From Lactiplantibacillus modestisalitolerans (GTDB lineage Bacteria; Bacillota; Bacilli; Lactobacillales; Lactobacillaceae): a DNA stretch of 64,000 bases. The stretch lies in contig NZ_BJEA01000003.1 in NCBI RefSeq assembly GCF_005405425.1, positions 1 to 64,000 on the forward strand, in the 5' to 3' direction. The notes under the pieces were generated by a model, which was not told where the DNA came from, did not search any database, and saw only the letters and a program-made list of their open reading frames with translations. Within the stretch, counting starts at the first letter, position 1. Each line of letters opens with the position of its first letter. The position numbers were made by a program, and so were the translations under genes. This document shows, piece after piece, positions 44,469 through 53,500 of this stretch.

Positions 44469-44511
44469 AATATAATAGCATGGAAGTGTTTGTCAGGCGA
44501 TATGCTATACT
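44469..44511. promoter_or_regulatory. Overlapping divergent promoters acyP / rRNA methyltransferase
   Basis: Minus strand: CTGACA (44491-44496) and TATATT (44469-44474) with 16 bases between. Plus strand: an extended -10, TGCTATACT (TATACT 44506-44511), with no good -35. The two overlap, so they may compete. Confidence 0.6.
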
Positions 44512-44580
44512 TATGAAATAAACGGTTCGTTCACCTTGGTCTGAGCGAACGGGGTCGAAGGTAAAGGAAGTTAAAATTAA

Positions 44581-45351
44581 ATGGATAAAATTAATTCATT
44601 ACAAAACGCCCACGTTAAGGCGTGGAAAAAATTACAAACTAAGAAGGGCCGTAAGCAGCAAGGCCAGTATTTGCTAGAAGGTTGGCACCTGGTCAACGAA
44701 GCGGTTAAGGCCCATGTTTCGGTTCAAACCTTACTCATTACGGAAAAACAACTCGCAACCGCTCCCGATTTAACGAAGTTTCCGGCGGTGATTGAAATCT
44801 CTGAGGAGGTTGCCAAACATATTAGTGCCACCGTGACGCCACAGGGGGTCTTTGCGTTGGCCAAGTTGCCAGCCGTGAAAGCCGATCCGCTCAGTGACCT
44901 CGACTTGAGTCGGCCCTGGTTATTGTTAGACAACGTGCAGGATCCCGGAAACATTGGGACGATGGTCCGGACTGCGGATGCCGCTGGCTTTGCCGGGGTT
45001 GCGTTTGGGACCGGGACGGTTGATTTGCATCAGCCGAAAGTTGAGCGCTCAATGCAGGGGAGCCAGTTCCATTTACAACTCGTTAGCACGGATTTAAACG
45101 CGCTGGTCGCTAAAATGCAGGCGGCCGGGATTCCAGTCTACGGTTCGGAACTGAATCCGCGGGCGTCCCAATACTTAGAAATTAACGCCCCGGCATGTTT
45201 TGGCCTCATTATGGGGAACGAAGGCAACGGGATGGACGCCGAATTATTGACACGAACCGATCGAAATTTATACATTCCAATTAAGGGGCGGGCCGAGTCG
45301 TTAAACGTCGCGGTAGCCGCCGGAATCCTGATGTTTGGGCTTTACCGTTAA
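44581..45351 (+). CDS. SpoU/TrmH-family RNA 2'-O-methyltransferase
   Basis: 256-residue SPOUT methyltransferase of rRNA or tRNA ribose. An N-terminal substrate-binding domain (RKQQGQYLLEGWHLVNEA) precedes motif 1 DNVQDPGNIGTMVRTADAAG, motif 2 IMGNEGNGM and motif 3 IPIKGRAESLNVAVAAGI. GGAAG lies upstream of the ATG. Relatives modify 23S rRNA; which site cannot be told. Confidence 0.93.
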   Translation: MDKINSLQNAHVKAWKKLQTKKGRKQQGQYLLEGWHLVNEAVKAHVSVQTLLITEKQLATAPDLTKFPAVIEISEEVAKHISATVTPQGVFALAKLPAVKADPLSDLDLSRPWLLLDNVQDPGNIGTMVRTADAAGFAGVAFGTGTVDLHQPKVERSMQGSQFHLQLVSTDLNALVAKMQAAGIPVYGSELNPRASQYLEINAPACFGLIMGNEGNGMDAELLTRTDRNLYIPIKGRAESLNVAVAAGILMFGLYR

Positions 45352-45421
45352 CTTACCTTTAGTAAGAATTTGCTTTGAATTGAACAAAATACTTTCAAAT
45401 CCACTTACTTTTTAGTAGAAT
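45352..45421 (+). promoter_or_regulatory. Two dyads and promoter upstream of the HD/HxlR operon
   Basis: Dyad 1, CTTAC-N5-GTAAG, 45352-45366. Dyad 2, TACT-TTTT-AGTA within 45406-45417, overlaps the -10 TAGAAT (45416-45421); a weak -35 TTTCAA is at 45393-45398. Dyad 2 resembles the TACT-N6-AGTA operators of the B. subtilis redox sensors YodB and CatR. Confidence 0.55.
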
Positions 45422-45451
45422 AGCGGTAGTTATTAACAAAGGGAGCTTTTA

Positions 45452-45958
45452 ATGAAAACAAATGCGTGGAAGCACGATTCTGAATATGTCGCGATTGTTG
45501 CGGATTTATTAGCGCAACCGGCCGTTCAACGGCTCGCTGAGTTTACTCAGCATCACCATTCAAATCGCCTGGATCATTCAATTGCAGTGTCGTATGATAG
45601 TTATGTTTTAGCCAAGAAATGGCATCTGAATACAACCGCGGTTGCTCGCGGTGGATTATTGCATGATTTATTTTATTATGACTGGCGCGAAACCAAGTTT
45701 GATTTGGGTTCACACGCGTTCATCCACCCACGGGTTGCGTTACGTAACGCGGAAAAGTTGACGAAATTAACGCCAATGGAAAAGGATATCATTTTGAAGC
45801 ACATGTTCGGGGCAACCTTAGCGTTGCCGCGTTATCGTGAAAGTTTGTTAGTCTCATTAGTTGATGATTATGAAGCAGAACATGAATTCTTTGGCCCGCT
45901 ACGTGTGAAAGTGGCCAAACAATTAGATCGGTTCCGAGGCAAGGTCTCCGCCGGTTAG
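45452..45958 (+). CDS. HD-domain phosphohydrolase
   Basis: 168-residue metal-dependent HD protein. The motif GGLLHDLFYYDW carries His-Asp; an upstream His (NRLDHSIAVSYDSY) and later residues (HAFIHPRVALRNAEKL, KHMFG) complete the site. Relatives hydrolyse nucleotides, but no substrate can be assigned. GGGAGC before the ATG; the HxlR regulator follows 23 bases on, so they are probably co-transcribed. Confidence 0.88.
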   Translation: MKTNAWKHDSEYVAIVADLLAQPAVQRLAEFTQHHHSNRLDHSIAVSYDSYVLAKKWHLNTTAVARGGLLHDLFYYDWRETKFDLGSHAFIHPRVALRNAEKLTKLTPMEKDIILKHMFGATLALPRYRESLLVSLVDDYEAEHEFFGPLRVKVAKQLDRFRGKVSAG

Positions 45959-45981
45959 TAGGATTACTGGAGGTCATGCAA

Positions 45982-46341
45982 ATGTCAGAAATGTTAGCAA
46001 CAACCACGGCTGAAACGGCCGGCTTTGAGCTCTGTCCAAAGTTTGAAAAAACATTTTCAATTTTGGGCAAAAAGTGGAATGGCCTGATTATTGACGTCTT
46101 ATTGGAAGATGGGCCCCAACGGTTTAAGAATCTCGCTCGGCGCGTGCCGAAGTGCAGTGATCGGGTCTTAGTCGTGCGGTTAAAGGAATTGGAGGCTAAC
46201 GGAATTGTTAGCCGCGAAACCCACGCCGATTCCGCGTTGATTGAATACCGGTTAACAACGAAGGGCCAAGATTTACGCCAAGTCATGGAAACGGTCCACA
46301 GTTGGTCAGATAAGTGGTATAGTCCCGTTCAATCCCATTAG
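45982..46341 (+). CDS. HxlR-family regulator, YodB/CatR-like
   Basis: 119-residue winged-helix regulator. The stretch LCPKFEKTFSILGKKWNGLII (17-37) closely follows B. subtilis YodB, including the N-terminal redox Cys (Cys18 here, Cys6 in YodB). A second Cys is at 58 (VPKCSDR); the C-terminal Cys residues of YodB are absent (tail HSWSDKWYSPVQSH). So thiol sensing, if any, would be one-Cys or differ in geometry. ATG at 45982 chosen: GGAGGTC is too close to the ATG at 45976. Dyads in front of the operon suggest self-regulation. Confidence 0.9.
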   Translation: MSEMLATTTAETAGFELCPKFEKTFSILGKKWNGLIIDVLLEDGPQRFKNLARRVPKCSDRVLVVRLKELEANGIVSRETHADSALIEYRLTTKGQDLRQVMETVHSWSDKWYSPVQSH

Positions 46342-46345
46342 GGGC

Positions 46346-46374
46346 TTGACGGAATCGATGGCTTGCCATACACT
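46346..46374 (+). promoter_or_regulatory. Promoter of the pheST T-box transcript
   Basis: TTGACG (46346-46351), 17-base spacer, TACACT (46369-46374). Confidence 0.8.
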
Positions 46375-46381
46375 AACAACG

Positions 46382-46648
46382 TAGATAGAAAAGCCTTGAC
46401 GAGAACTAGTAATTAGGTGCGGCGTCTCCAGGGAGGAGTGTCATCGATTGTGAGCACTCTGGCGACCAACCCTAATGAATTCACTCTCCGAGCTGAAATT
46501 GGGCGTTTATGATAACAAATAATTTTCCGGTTCACCCCACCGTTACCACGGGTAAAAGTGCGATTAACCGCAACCAGTCATGGTTGGGGGAGTCGAACAA
46601 GGGTGGTACCGCGATGACCTCGTCCCTTTTAGGACGGGGTCTTTTTTT
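46382..46648 (+). ncRNA. T-box leader (Phe) with terminator, upstream of pheST
   Basis: T-box core GGGTGGTACCGCG at 46601-46613. The terminator pairs ACCTCGTCC (46617-46625) with GGACGGGGT (46632-46640), then seven T. A TTC triplet followed by A (46480-46482) fits a Phe specifier. Uncharged tRNA-Phe should allow read-through into pheS. Confidence 0.93.
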
Positions 46649-46683
46649 GTCCCTAAATGTACCGAAGAAAATGGAGGAAGCAT

Positions 46684-47730
46684 ATGAGTTTACAAGATCG
46701 GTTAACTGAATTGCGCGATCAAGGCTTAGCTGACATTAAGTCCGCTGACGTTTTGAAAAAAGTCAATCAGGTAAAAGTAGAGCTACTTGGTAAGAAGGGC
46801 CCGATTACGGAAGTTCTCCGGGGTATGCGCGACGTGGCGCCTGAAGAACGGCCTAAGATTGGGGCGTACGCTAATGAAGTCCGTGACAAGTTACAGGCAG
46901 CAATTGACCACCGGCGGTCAGAATTAGAACAAGCCGCGCTGAACAAGCAACTTGCAGCCGAACAACTGGACGTTACGTTACCGGGACGGCCAGCCGTTCA
47001 GGGCCAACCCCACGTGATTACCCAAATCATTACGGAATTGGAGGACCTGTTCATGGGAATGGGTTACCAAATCGTTGATGGGGATGAGGTTGAAGAAGAT
47101 TACTACAACTTTGAACGTTTGAATTTACCTAAGGATCATCCGGCCCGCGACATGCAGGATACGTTCTACATTACGAAGGACGTTTTACTACGGACGCAAA
47201 CGTCAGCCGACCAACCACGGTCATTGGAAAATCACGACTTTTCAAAGGGGCCGTTAAAGGTCCTTTCTCCTGGGCGCGTTTATCGCCGCGATACCGATGA
47301 TGCGACCCATTCCCACCAATTCCACCAAATTGAAGGGTTAGTTGTGGATAAGCACATCACGATGGCGGATCTAAAAGGGACGTTGATCTTAGTGGCCAAG
47401 ACGCTGTTTGGCGACCAGTTTGACGTTCGGTTGCGTCCGAGCTACTTCCCGTTTACGGAACCATCCGTTGAAGCTGACGTTACGTGCTTCAACTGTAACG
47501 GTAAGGGTTGTGCCATCTGTAAGCAAACCGGCTGGATCGAAGTACTGGGTGCCGGAATGGTGCACCCGCACGTCTTAGAAATGTCCGGCATCGATCCCGA
47601 AGTTTACGGCGGCTTTGCCTTTGGCTTAGGCCCCGACCGCTTTGCAATGTTGAAGTACGGCGTTGATGATATTCGTAACTTCTACTTAAACGATGTCCGG
47701 TTCTTATCACAGTTCTACAAGAAAGGCTAG
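46684..47730 (+). CDS. pheS: Phenylalanine--tRNA ligase alpha subunit
   Basis: 348-residue catalytic subunit of the alpha2-beta2 enzyme. N-terminal coiled coil (about 1-90), class II core with [10 protein letters not shown] (motif 2 region), the [18 protein letters not shown] insertion common in bacteria, and motif 3 [16 protein letters not shown] at 46684 chosen for GGAGGAAG; the earlier in-frame ATG at 46657 overlaps the terminator tail region. pheT follows after 10 bases. Confidence 0.97.
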   Translation: MSLQDRLTELRDQGLADIKSADVLKKVNQVKVELLGKKGPITEVLRGMRDVAPEERPKIGAYANEVRDKLQAAIDHRRSELEQAALNKQLAAEQLDVTLPGRPAVQGQPHVITQIITELEDLFMGMGYQIVDGDEVEEDYYNFERLNLPKDHPARDMQDTFYITKDVLLRTQTSADQPRSLENHDFSKGPLKVLSPGRVYRRDTDDATHSHQFHQIEGLVVDKHITMADLKGTLILVAKTLFGDQFDVRLRPSYFPFTEPSVEADVTCFNCNGKGCAICKQTGWIEVLGAGMVHPHVLEMSGIDPEVYGGFAFGLGPDRFAMLKYGVDDIRNFYLNDVRFLSQFYKKG

Positions 47731-47740
47731 GAGGCGTCCC

Positions 47741-50158
47741 ATGAGAATTTCAACACAATGGTTACAAGATTATTTAAAGCTGGACATTCCGGCCGATGAA
47801 TTAGCAGAAAAAATTGAACGGACCGCGGTCGAAGTTGACGGTGTTATTCGACCAAACGCGGGCCAGAAAAAAGTGGTCGTGGGGCACGTTGAAACTTGCG
47901 AACCCCATCCCGACTCGGACCACCTCCACGTTTGCCAAGTGGACGTCGGTGAAGCCGAACCCCTTCAAATCGTTTGTGGGGCGCCCAACGTTGCGGCGGG
48001 TGAAAACGTCATCGTGGCGTTGCCTAACTCGTGGATTGGCAACCACACCAAGATTAAGAAGAGTAAGATGCGCGGCGTTAAGTCGAACGGGATGCTGTGT
48101 GCGTTAGACGAATTGGGTTTTGATGAAAAATTGGTGCCTAAAGAAGTTGCTGACGGTATCTTTATCCTCCCAGAAGACGCTAAGCCCGGCGAACCGGTTT
48201 TCAGCTACTTGGGAATGGACGATGAAATTATCGACATGTCGATTACCCCGAACCGGGGCGACATGTTGAGTATGAACGGGACCGCCCACGAATTAGCAGC
48301 AATTTATGATCAAACGCCAACCATGCCAACGGTTGACTTGCACGAAGACGCAAACGACGACATTGACGATCAACTGGAAGTTCGGATCGACGCTGACCAA
48401 CGGGACGTGCCCCAGTATAAAATGCGGTTAATTAAAGGGGTCCACATCCAAGCAAGTCCGTTATGGCTTCAAATTCGGCTTTGGAACGCGGGCATGCGGC
48501 CCATTAATAACGTGGTTGATGCAACGAACTACGTATTGATGCAGTACGGTCAACCATTGCACGCCTTTGACTACGACCGTTTAACCGATGGACAGGTTAA
48601 CGTCCGCTTAGCCCGGGAAGGTGAACACCTGACGACTTTGGATGGTGAAGACCGCGAACTGCTACCAACGGACTTGGTTATTTGCAATCAGGATACGCCA
48701 ATCTGCTTAGCTGGGACGATGGGCGGCTTAGAGACCGAAGTAACTGACCAAACGACTAATATTGCATTGGAAGGTGCGGTGTTTGACGCGGTCAAGATTC
48801 GGAAAACGGCCCACAACCATGACTTGCATAGTGAAGCGTCGATGCGTTATGAACGGGGCATCGACCACGGCATGACGGAAACGGCGTTAGACGCGGCGGC
48901 CGCGATGATTGCAAAACTAGGTAACGGAACGGTTGCACGTGGGGTTGCGGTTGGTCGCGACGAAGACGTTCAACCGGTGACCGTCACAATTAGTTTAGCT
49001 AAAATTAACCACGTTTTGGGGACCGACCTAGACCTGACAACGGTCACTGATATCTTTAACCGGCTGGGTTTTTCAACGACGGTTGCGGATCAAACGTACA
49101 CGGTCGTGGTGCCATCACGGCGTTGGGACATTCATTTACCAGCTGACTTAATCGAAGAAGTTGCGCGGATCTATGGTTACGATAACCTGCCAGCAACCTT
49201 GCCAACTGGGCAGCCAACGATTGGTAAATTAAATGAGACCCAGCAAATGATTCGGGACTCCCGGAAAATGATGGAAAGTGCCGGCTTAACGCAGGCGATT
49301 AGTTATTCACTAACGACGGAAGCCAAAGCAAAGGCCTTTGCTTTACACGCTAGTGACGTTACGAAGTTAGACTTCCCAATGAGTTCTGAACGCACGACGC
49401 TGCGGTTGAGCTTAATTGCGGGCTTATTAGACGACTTGGCTTACAACAACGCCCGGAAGGAACATAACGTGGCGCTGTACGAGGAAGGTCGGGTCTTCTA
49501 TAGCCAACCGGAACAAGTTCGACCGAAGGAAATTGAACACATTGCGGGGGCAATTACCGGTTCAATGGTGCCTAAGAGCTGGGGAGTCGCCGAACAACCC
49601 GTTGATTTTTACGCCATTAAGGGAATCGTTGCGGGGTACTTGAAGTCGTTAGCGTTAGCTGGCAACGTGCGCTACGTTGCGAGTGCGGACCATCCCGAAA
49701 TGCATCCGGGGAGAACGGCGGATATCTACGTTGACGACCAGTTAGTTGGGTTCGTTGGTGAAGTTCATCCGGCAACGGCGAAGGCCTATAAAGTACGTGA
49801 AACCTACGTCTTCGAATTGGATCTAACGGCACTGATTGCCTTACCAAAGGCGCGGCAACAGTATCAACCAATTTCGAAGTTCCCAAGTATCACGCGTGAC
49901 GTTGCGATGTTGATCGATGATCAGACAACGAATGCGGCGGTGGTCGCTTTAATGCGCGCTAAGGGTGGTGCGCACCTCCAACGGATTGAACTGTTCGACG
50001 TTTATAACGGGGAACACGTGCCGGCCGGCAAGAAATCATTGGCCTACACGCTGACTTATCAGGATCAAAATGCGACCCTGGTCGACGATGAGGTGACCCA
50101 AGCGTTTGAGAAGGTTTTAAACGCACTGCAAACTGAATTGGGTGCCGAAATTCGGTAG
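47741..50158 (+). CDS. pheT: Phenylalanine--tRNA ligase beta subunit
   Basis: 805-residue subunit with tRNA-binding EMAP-like domain (about 40-150; VVGHVETCEPHPDSDHLHVC), B3/B4 editing domain, B5, the synthetase-like core, and a C-terminal FDX-ACB anticodon domain (ISKFPSITRDVAMLID). AGGAGG precedes the ATG at 47741; the longer in-frame start at 47693 lies in pheS. Terminator at 50166. Confidence 0.97.
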   Translation: MRISTQWLQDYLKLDIPADELAEKIERTAVEVDGVIRPNAGQKKVVVGHVETCEPHPDSDHLHVCQVDVGEAEPLQIVCGAPNVAAGENVIVALPNSWIGNHTKIKKSKMRGVKSNGMLCALDELGFDEKLVPKEVADGIFILPEDAKPGEPVFSYLGMDDEIIDMSITPNRGDMLSMNGTAHELAAIYDQTPTMPTVDLHEDANDDIDDQLEVRIDADQRDVPQYKMRLIKGVHIQASPLWLQIRLWNAGMRPINNVVDATNYVLMQYGQPLHAFDYDRLTDGQVNVRLAREGEHLTTLDGEDRELLPTDLVICNQDTPICLAGTMGGLETEVTDQTTNIALEGAVFDAVKIRKTAHNHDLHSEASMRYERGIDHGMTETALDAAAAMIAKLGNGTVARGVAVGRDEDVQPVTVTISLAKINHVLGTDLDLTTVTDIFNRLGFSTTVADQTYTVVVPSRRWDIHLPADLIEEVARIYGYDNLPATLPTGQPTIGKLNETQQMIRDSRKMMESAGLTQAISYSLTTEAKAKAFALHASDVTKLDFPMSSERTTLRLSLIAGLLDDLAYNNARKEHNVALYEEGRVFYSQPEQVRPKEIEHIAGAITGSMVPKSWGVAEQPVDFYAIKGIVAGYLKSLALAGNVRYVASADHPEMHPGRTADIYVDDQLVGFVGEVHPATAKAYKVRETYVFELDLTALIALPKARQQYQPISKFPSITRDVAMLIDDQTTNAAVVALMRAKGGAHLQRIELFDVYNGEHVPAGKKSLAYTLTYQDQNATLVDDEVTQAFEKVLNALQTELGAEIR

Positions 50159-50165
50159 TTATCAG

Positions 50166-50199
50166 AAGGAGTTGGGGCTTGCGCTTCCAGCTCCTTTTT
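50166..50199 (+). terminator. Terminator of pheST
   Basis: AAGGAGTTGG (50166-50175) pairs with CCAGCTCCTT (50187-50196, one G-U pair), then T run. Confidence 0.88.
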
Positions 50200-50304
50200 G
50201 CTGGATTGGGTTAAAATTGCGCTAAAAGTCGTTGTTTACTAGTGCAAACCGTCCAACAGTTTTGTATAATTGATAGGATTAATCAATAAATGGAGGGGCG
50301 AATC

Positions 50305-51498
50305 TTGAATAACGACCAGGATAACCAAGATCAACAGCAAGATCACGGGCCAGTTGAACCGAATCGGTTGGAACAAAAGCAACGTAAATCTTTTTCGAAA
50401 CATGTGATTGGCGGTGTGATTGGTATTTTGATTGCACTATTACTGATTGTCGGTGTGCTTGGTTACCGCTACTTTAATAATGCAACGCAGCCGTATAACC
50501 GTTCTGATCAGCGGGTTGTGCAGGTTGAAATCCCGTACGGTGCCAACGGTAAGAAGATTGCCAACATTTTACAATCTAATAAAGTGATCAAGAGTGGCTT
50601 TGTGTTCGAATATTGGACTAAGGCGCATAACTTATCGAACTTTCACGCGGGCTATTACCAATTGAAGCCGTCGATGTCCTTAGCGCAAATTGCCAAGGCC
50701 TTGAATAAGGGCGGTTCTTCAGAACCCATTCAAAGCTCAACTGGCAAGGTGCTCGTCGTTGAAGGTGGTCAAATTGCAACCATTGCGAAGACGATTGAAA
50801 AGCAGACCGACTTTACGGCGAGTGAGTTTAAAGCTTTAATGAAGGATCAAACGTTTGTTAAATCGCTCGCGAAAAAGTATCCGCAACTGCTAGGCTCAGC
50901 CATGAGTGCTAAAAACGTGCGCTACCGCTTGGAAGGTTACCTGTACCCGGCAACTTACATGGTTGGTAAGAAGATGACGTTAAAACAGTTAGTTACGCAA
51001 ATGGTGGCGAAGACGGATGCGGAACTTAAACCGTACTACGCAGATATCAAGAAGTCGAAAATGTCGGTGCAAGAGGTGATGACGCTGGCATCGCTTGTTG
51101 AGCGTGAAGGGAATACCGCGAAGGACCGGCGGATTATTGCCGGAGTCTTCCTAAACCGTCTGGATGCAAAATGGCGCCTTGATTCCGATATTTCGGTGTT
51201 TTACGCGATTGACAAAACGAAGTCATCGTTAACGGCTAAGGACCTGCAAACGAAATCTCCGTATAATCTTCGCTTACACCTTGGCTACGGTCCCGGACCG
51301 TTCAATAGCCCAAGTTTAGCGTCAATTAAAGCGGTTCTGAATCCGGCACAGCGGTCGAAGGGGTACATGTACTTCGTTGCGGATTTGAAGACCGGTAAGA
51401 TCTACTATGCAAAAGATGAGAATGGACACGCAGCGAATATTCAAAAAGTAACGAAACATAATGAAGCTGTTGAAAATAAGAGTGAGGCAAAGAAATGA
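50305..51498 (+). CDS. mltG: Endolytic murein transglycosylase MltG
   Basis: Cuts nascent glycan strands and sets their length. 397 residues: polar Gln/Asp-rich cytoplasmic N-terminus, one membrane helix (about 33-55), LysM-like region, and the YceG domain with catalytic Glu in [13 protein letters not shown] and the late [15 protein letters not shown]. The start is TTG at 50305 after GGAGGGG; the ATG at 50290 contains that ribosome site. A -10 TATAAT is at 50265. Stop overlaps the udk start (ATGA). Confidence 0.94.
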   Translation: MNNDQDNQDQQQDHGPVEPNRLEQKQRKSFSKHVIGGVIGILIALLLIVGVLGYRYFNNATQPYNRSDQRVVQVEIPYGANGKKIANILQSNKVIKSGFVFEYWTKAHNLSNFHAGYYQLKPSMSLAQIAKALNKGGSSEPIQSSTGKVLVVEGGQIATIAKTIEKQTDFTASEFKALMKDQTFVKSLAKKYPQLLGSAMSAKNVRYRLEGYLYPATYMVGKKMTLKQLVTQMVAKTDAELKPYYADIKKSKMSVQEVMTLASLVEREGNTAKDRRIIAGVFLNRLDAKWRLDSDISVFYAIDKTKSSLTAKDLQTKSPYNLRLHLGYGPGPFNSPSLASIKAVLNPAQRSKGYMYFVADLKTGKIYYAKDENGHAANIQKVTKHNEAVENKSEAKK

Positions 51499-52124
51499 CT
51501 GAAAAACAACATCGGCGCCCGGTCGTCATTGGCGTTACGGGTGGTTCCGGTAGTGGTAAAACAACGGTTAGTAATGCAATTTACAACCAACTATCTGGGC
51601 AATCACTATTAATTTTGCAACAAGATTCATATTACAATGATCAACGGGATATGACGATGGCCGAACGCCACGCCGTTAACTATGACCACCCGTTAGCGTT
51701 TGATACGGACCTGATGATTAAGCAAATCAAGCAATTGTTGGCTTACCAACCAATTGAAAAACCCGTTTATGATTATACGCAATATACCCGGAGTGATGAG
51801 ACGATTCATCAAGACCCGCGGGACGTGATCATTGTTGAAGGCGTCTTGATTTTAGATGATCAGCGCTTGCGCGATTTAATGGATATCAAGGTGTTCGTTG
51901 ATACGGATGACGATATCCGGATTATTCGGCGGATTGAACGCGATATTAAGGAACGCGGTCGGACGTTAGATTCCGTCATTAGTCAGTACCTTGCGACCGT
52001 TAAGCCGATGTATCACCAATTTGTCGAACCAACAAAACGCTATGCGGACATTATTGTGCCTGAGGGTGGCGAAAACGAAGTCGCGATTGACTTGCTGACG
52101 ACCAAGGTTCGGTCAATTTTATAA
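51495..52124 (+). CDS. udk: Uridine kinase
   Basis: Phosphorylates uridine and cytidine in pyrimidine salvage. 209 residues. P-loop [11 protein letters not shown] (13-23), [18 protein letters not shown], and VEGVLIL are family features. Overlaps mltG by 4 bases; GAGGCAAAG is the likely ribosome site. Confidence 0.96.
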   Translation: MTEKQHRRPVVIGVTGGSGSGKTTVSNAIYNQLSGQSLLILQQDSYYNDQRDMTMAERHAVNYDHPLAFDTDLMIKQIKQLLAYQPIEKPVYDYTQYTRSDETIHQDPRDVIIVEGVLILDDQRLRDLMDIKVFVDTDDDIRIIRRIERDIKERGRTLDSVISQYLATVKPMYHQFVEPTKRYADIIVPEGGENEVAIDLLTTKVRSIL

Positions 52125-52232
52125 TTTACGCGTCACTAGCAGTGCAACTTTATATTTTAGAGTTTACAATTAAAAGTCGAAATGGTAGGCTGGTCTTTGT
52201 TAACTATACCTAGAATTAGAGGAGTGGAACCA

Positions 52233-52715
52233 TTGGCTGAAGATAAAACATATCCAATGACTGAAGAGGGGCAGGTCAAGCTCGAAAAAGAACTTGAAGA
52301 TCTTAAGGTCAACCAACGCCCTGAAATCATTAACCGGATTAAGATTGCTCGGAGTTACGGGGACTTATCCGAAAACTCAGAGTACGAATCAGCAAAAAAC
52401 GAACAAAGCTTGTTGGAAAACCGGATTAAGACGGTTGAACACATGTTACAATACGCTGAAATTATTGATAGCGATCAAATCGACGATACGGAAGTTTCAG
52501 TTGGTAAAATCGTTACGTTTAAAGAGTTGCCAGACGAAGAACCAGAAAGCTACACGATTGTTGGGGCGGCGGAAGCCGATCCAATGGAAGGTAAAATTTC
52601 AAACGACTCCCCAATTGCGAAGGGCTTAATCGGCCACCACGTGGATGAAGAGGTTTCAATTGAAATTCCAGCTGGTTCAATGAAGGTTAAGATTTTAAAG
52701 GTTGAAAACGCCTAA
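52233..52715 (+). CDS. greA: Transcription elongation factor GreA
   Basis: Rescues backtracked RNA polymerase by stimulating transcript cleavage. 160 residues: N-terminal coiled coil with the acidic tip ([17 protein letters not shown]) and C-terminal FKBP-like domain. The start is TTG at 52233 ([13 protein letters not shown]) after AGAGGAG; an upstream in-frame ATG lies before that site. A possible promoter TTTACA (52163-52168)-17-TAGGCT precedes it. Strong terminator downstream. Confidence 0.96.
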   Translation: MAEDKTYPMTEEGQVKLEKELEDLKVNQRPEIINRIKIARSYGDLSENSEYESAKNEQSLLENRIKTVEHMLQYAEIIDSDQIDDTEVSVGKIVTFKELPDEEPESYTIVGAAEADPMEGKISNDSPIAKGLIGHHVDEEVSIEIPAGSMKVKILKVENA

Positions 52716-52733
52716 AACCGCTAGCACCTTAAA

Positions 52734-52774
52734 CGCAAAACGGGACTCATCCATGGGGTGAGTCCCGTTTTGCG
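52734..52774. terminator. Terminator after greA
   Basis: CGCAAAACGGGACTCA (52734-52749) and TGAGTCCCGTTTTGCG (52759-52774) pair perfectly over 16 bases around a 9-base loop. Confidence 0.85.
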
Positions 52775-53067
52775 TCTCAACGGACGCTACGCTGTCGGGT
52801 TAGTGTTGTTGTGAAATCACTAACGGTCAACCATTCAGTGAATTTTTTTCGGCAGCGGGCTGGGCAGCATACTTAAGGCGGGTAACCGCAGGCCCAATTC
52901 AAAACCGGTGGCAAACCTTGCCACCGGCCGGACACGGGCATGGTGGTTGAACGTTGTTGAGCGGGCGCCGCGTCGGCAATCGAATGGTGCCGGACTTGCT
53001 CACCATCCTGCAATCTTGCGTTTTTGCAGTAAGTGGCGGACAATGACTGTAAACGATTTCAATAATT
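52775..53067. other. Intergenic stretch with two hairpins
   Basis: Nearly 300 bases without a gene. GTTAGTG (52799-52805) pairs with CACTAAC (52818-52824), and CCGGTGGCAA (52905-52914) pairs perfectly with TTGCCACCGG (52918-52927) around ACC. The second has no T run. A small RNA or repeat remnant is possible; I cannot assign it. Confidence 0.4.
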
Positions 53068-53079
53068 GAGGTGGCAACG

Positions 53080-53382
53080 ATGAAAATTACAATTACGGAT
53101 GCAGCCAGCAAGTGGTTCCACGATGATATGGGGGTCACCACTGGTAACGGCGTACGTTTCTTTGGTAAGACTTATGGTAAGACCGCGGTTCACAGTGGTT
53201 TTTCGATTGGCCTGATGCGTGATGATGAACCGCACAACCCAATCGTTGAAACGGTCAAGGATGGCGTGAATTACTACGTTAATGATCGTGACGAATGGTT
53301 CTTTAAGGGCTACAACTTAACGGTTGATTATGATAAAAATAATGATGGCCCGTCATACGATTACGAACCAAATGGTGAATAG
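53080..53382 (+). CDS. HesB/IscA-like protein without cysteines
   Basis: 100 residues, matching the HesB-like fold family by MKITITDAASKWF, the GNGVRFFGK turn and the C-terminal half. True IscA/HesB proteins use three conserved Cys to hold Fe-S clusters; this protein has no Cys at all, so it cannot do that by the known route. Relatives of this kind (YneR-like) are common in lactobacilli and uncharacterised. ATG at 53080 follows GAGGTGG. Single gene, terminator directly after. Confidence 0.85.
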   Translation: MKITITDAASKWFHDDMGVTTGNGVRFFGKTYGKTAVHSGFSIGLMRDDEPHNPIVETVKDGVNYYVNDRDEWFFKGYNLTVDYDKNNDGPSYDYEPNGE

Positions 53383-53385
53383 CAT

Positions 53386-53430
53386 TAAAAATCTCGGCAA
53401 CAAGCGCAGTGCTTGTTACCGAGATTTTAG
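53386..53430. terminator. Bidirectional terminator between hesB-like gene and yfhO
   Basis: AAAATCTCGGCAACAAGC pairs with GCTTGTTACCGAGATTTT with a single C/A mismatch around GCAGT; tails suit both directions. Confidence 0.88.
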
Positions 53431-53500
53431 TTAGGACTTCTGATTTTAGGCCGGAAGCACGCCACGGCCTTCAAAGCAGGCTTCCGAAGCTTTACACAAC

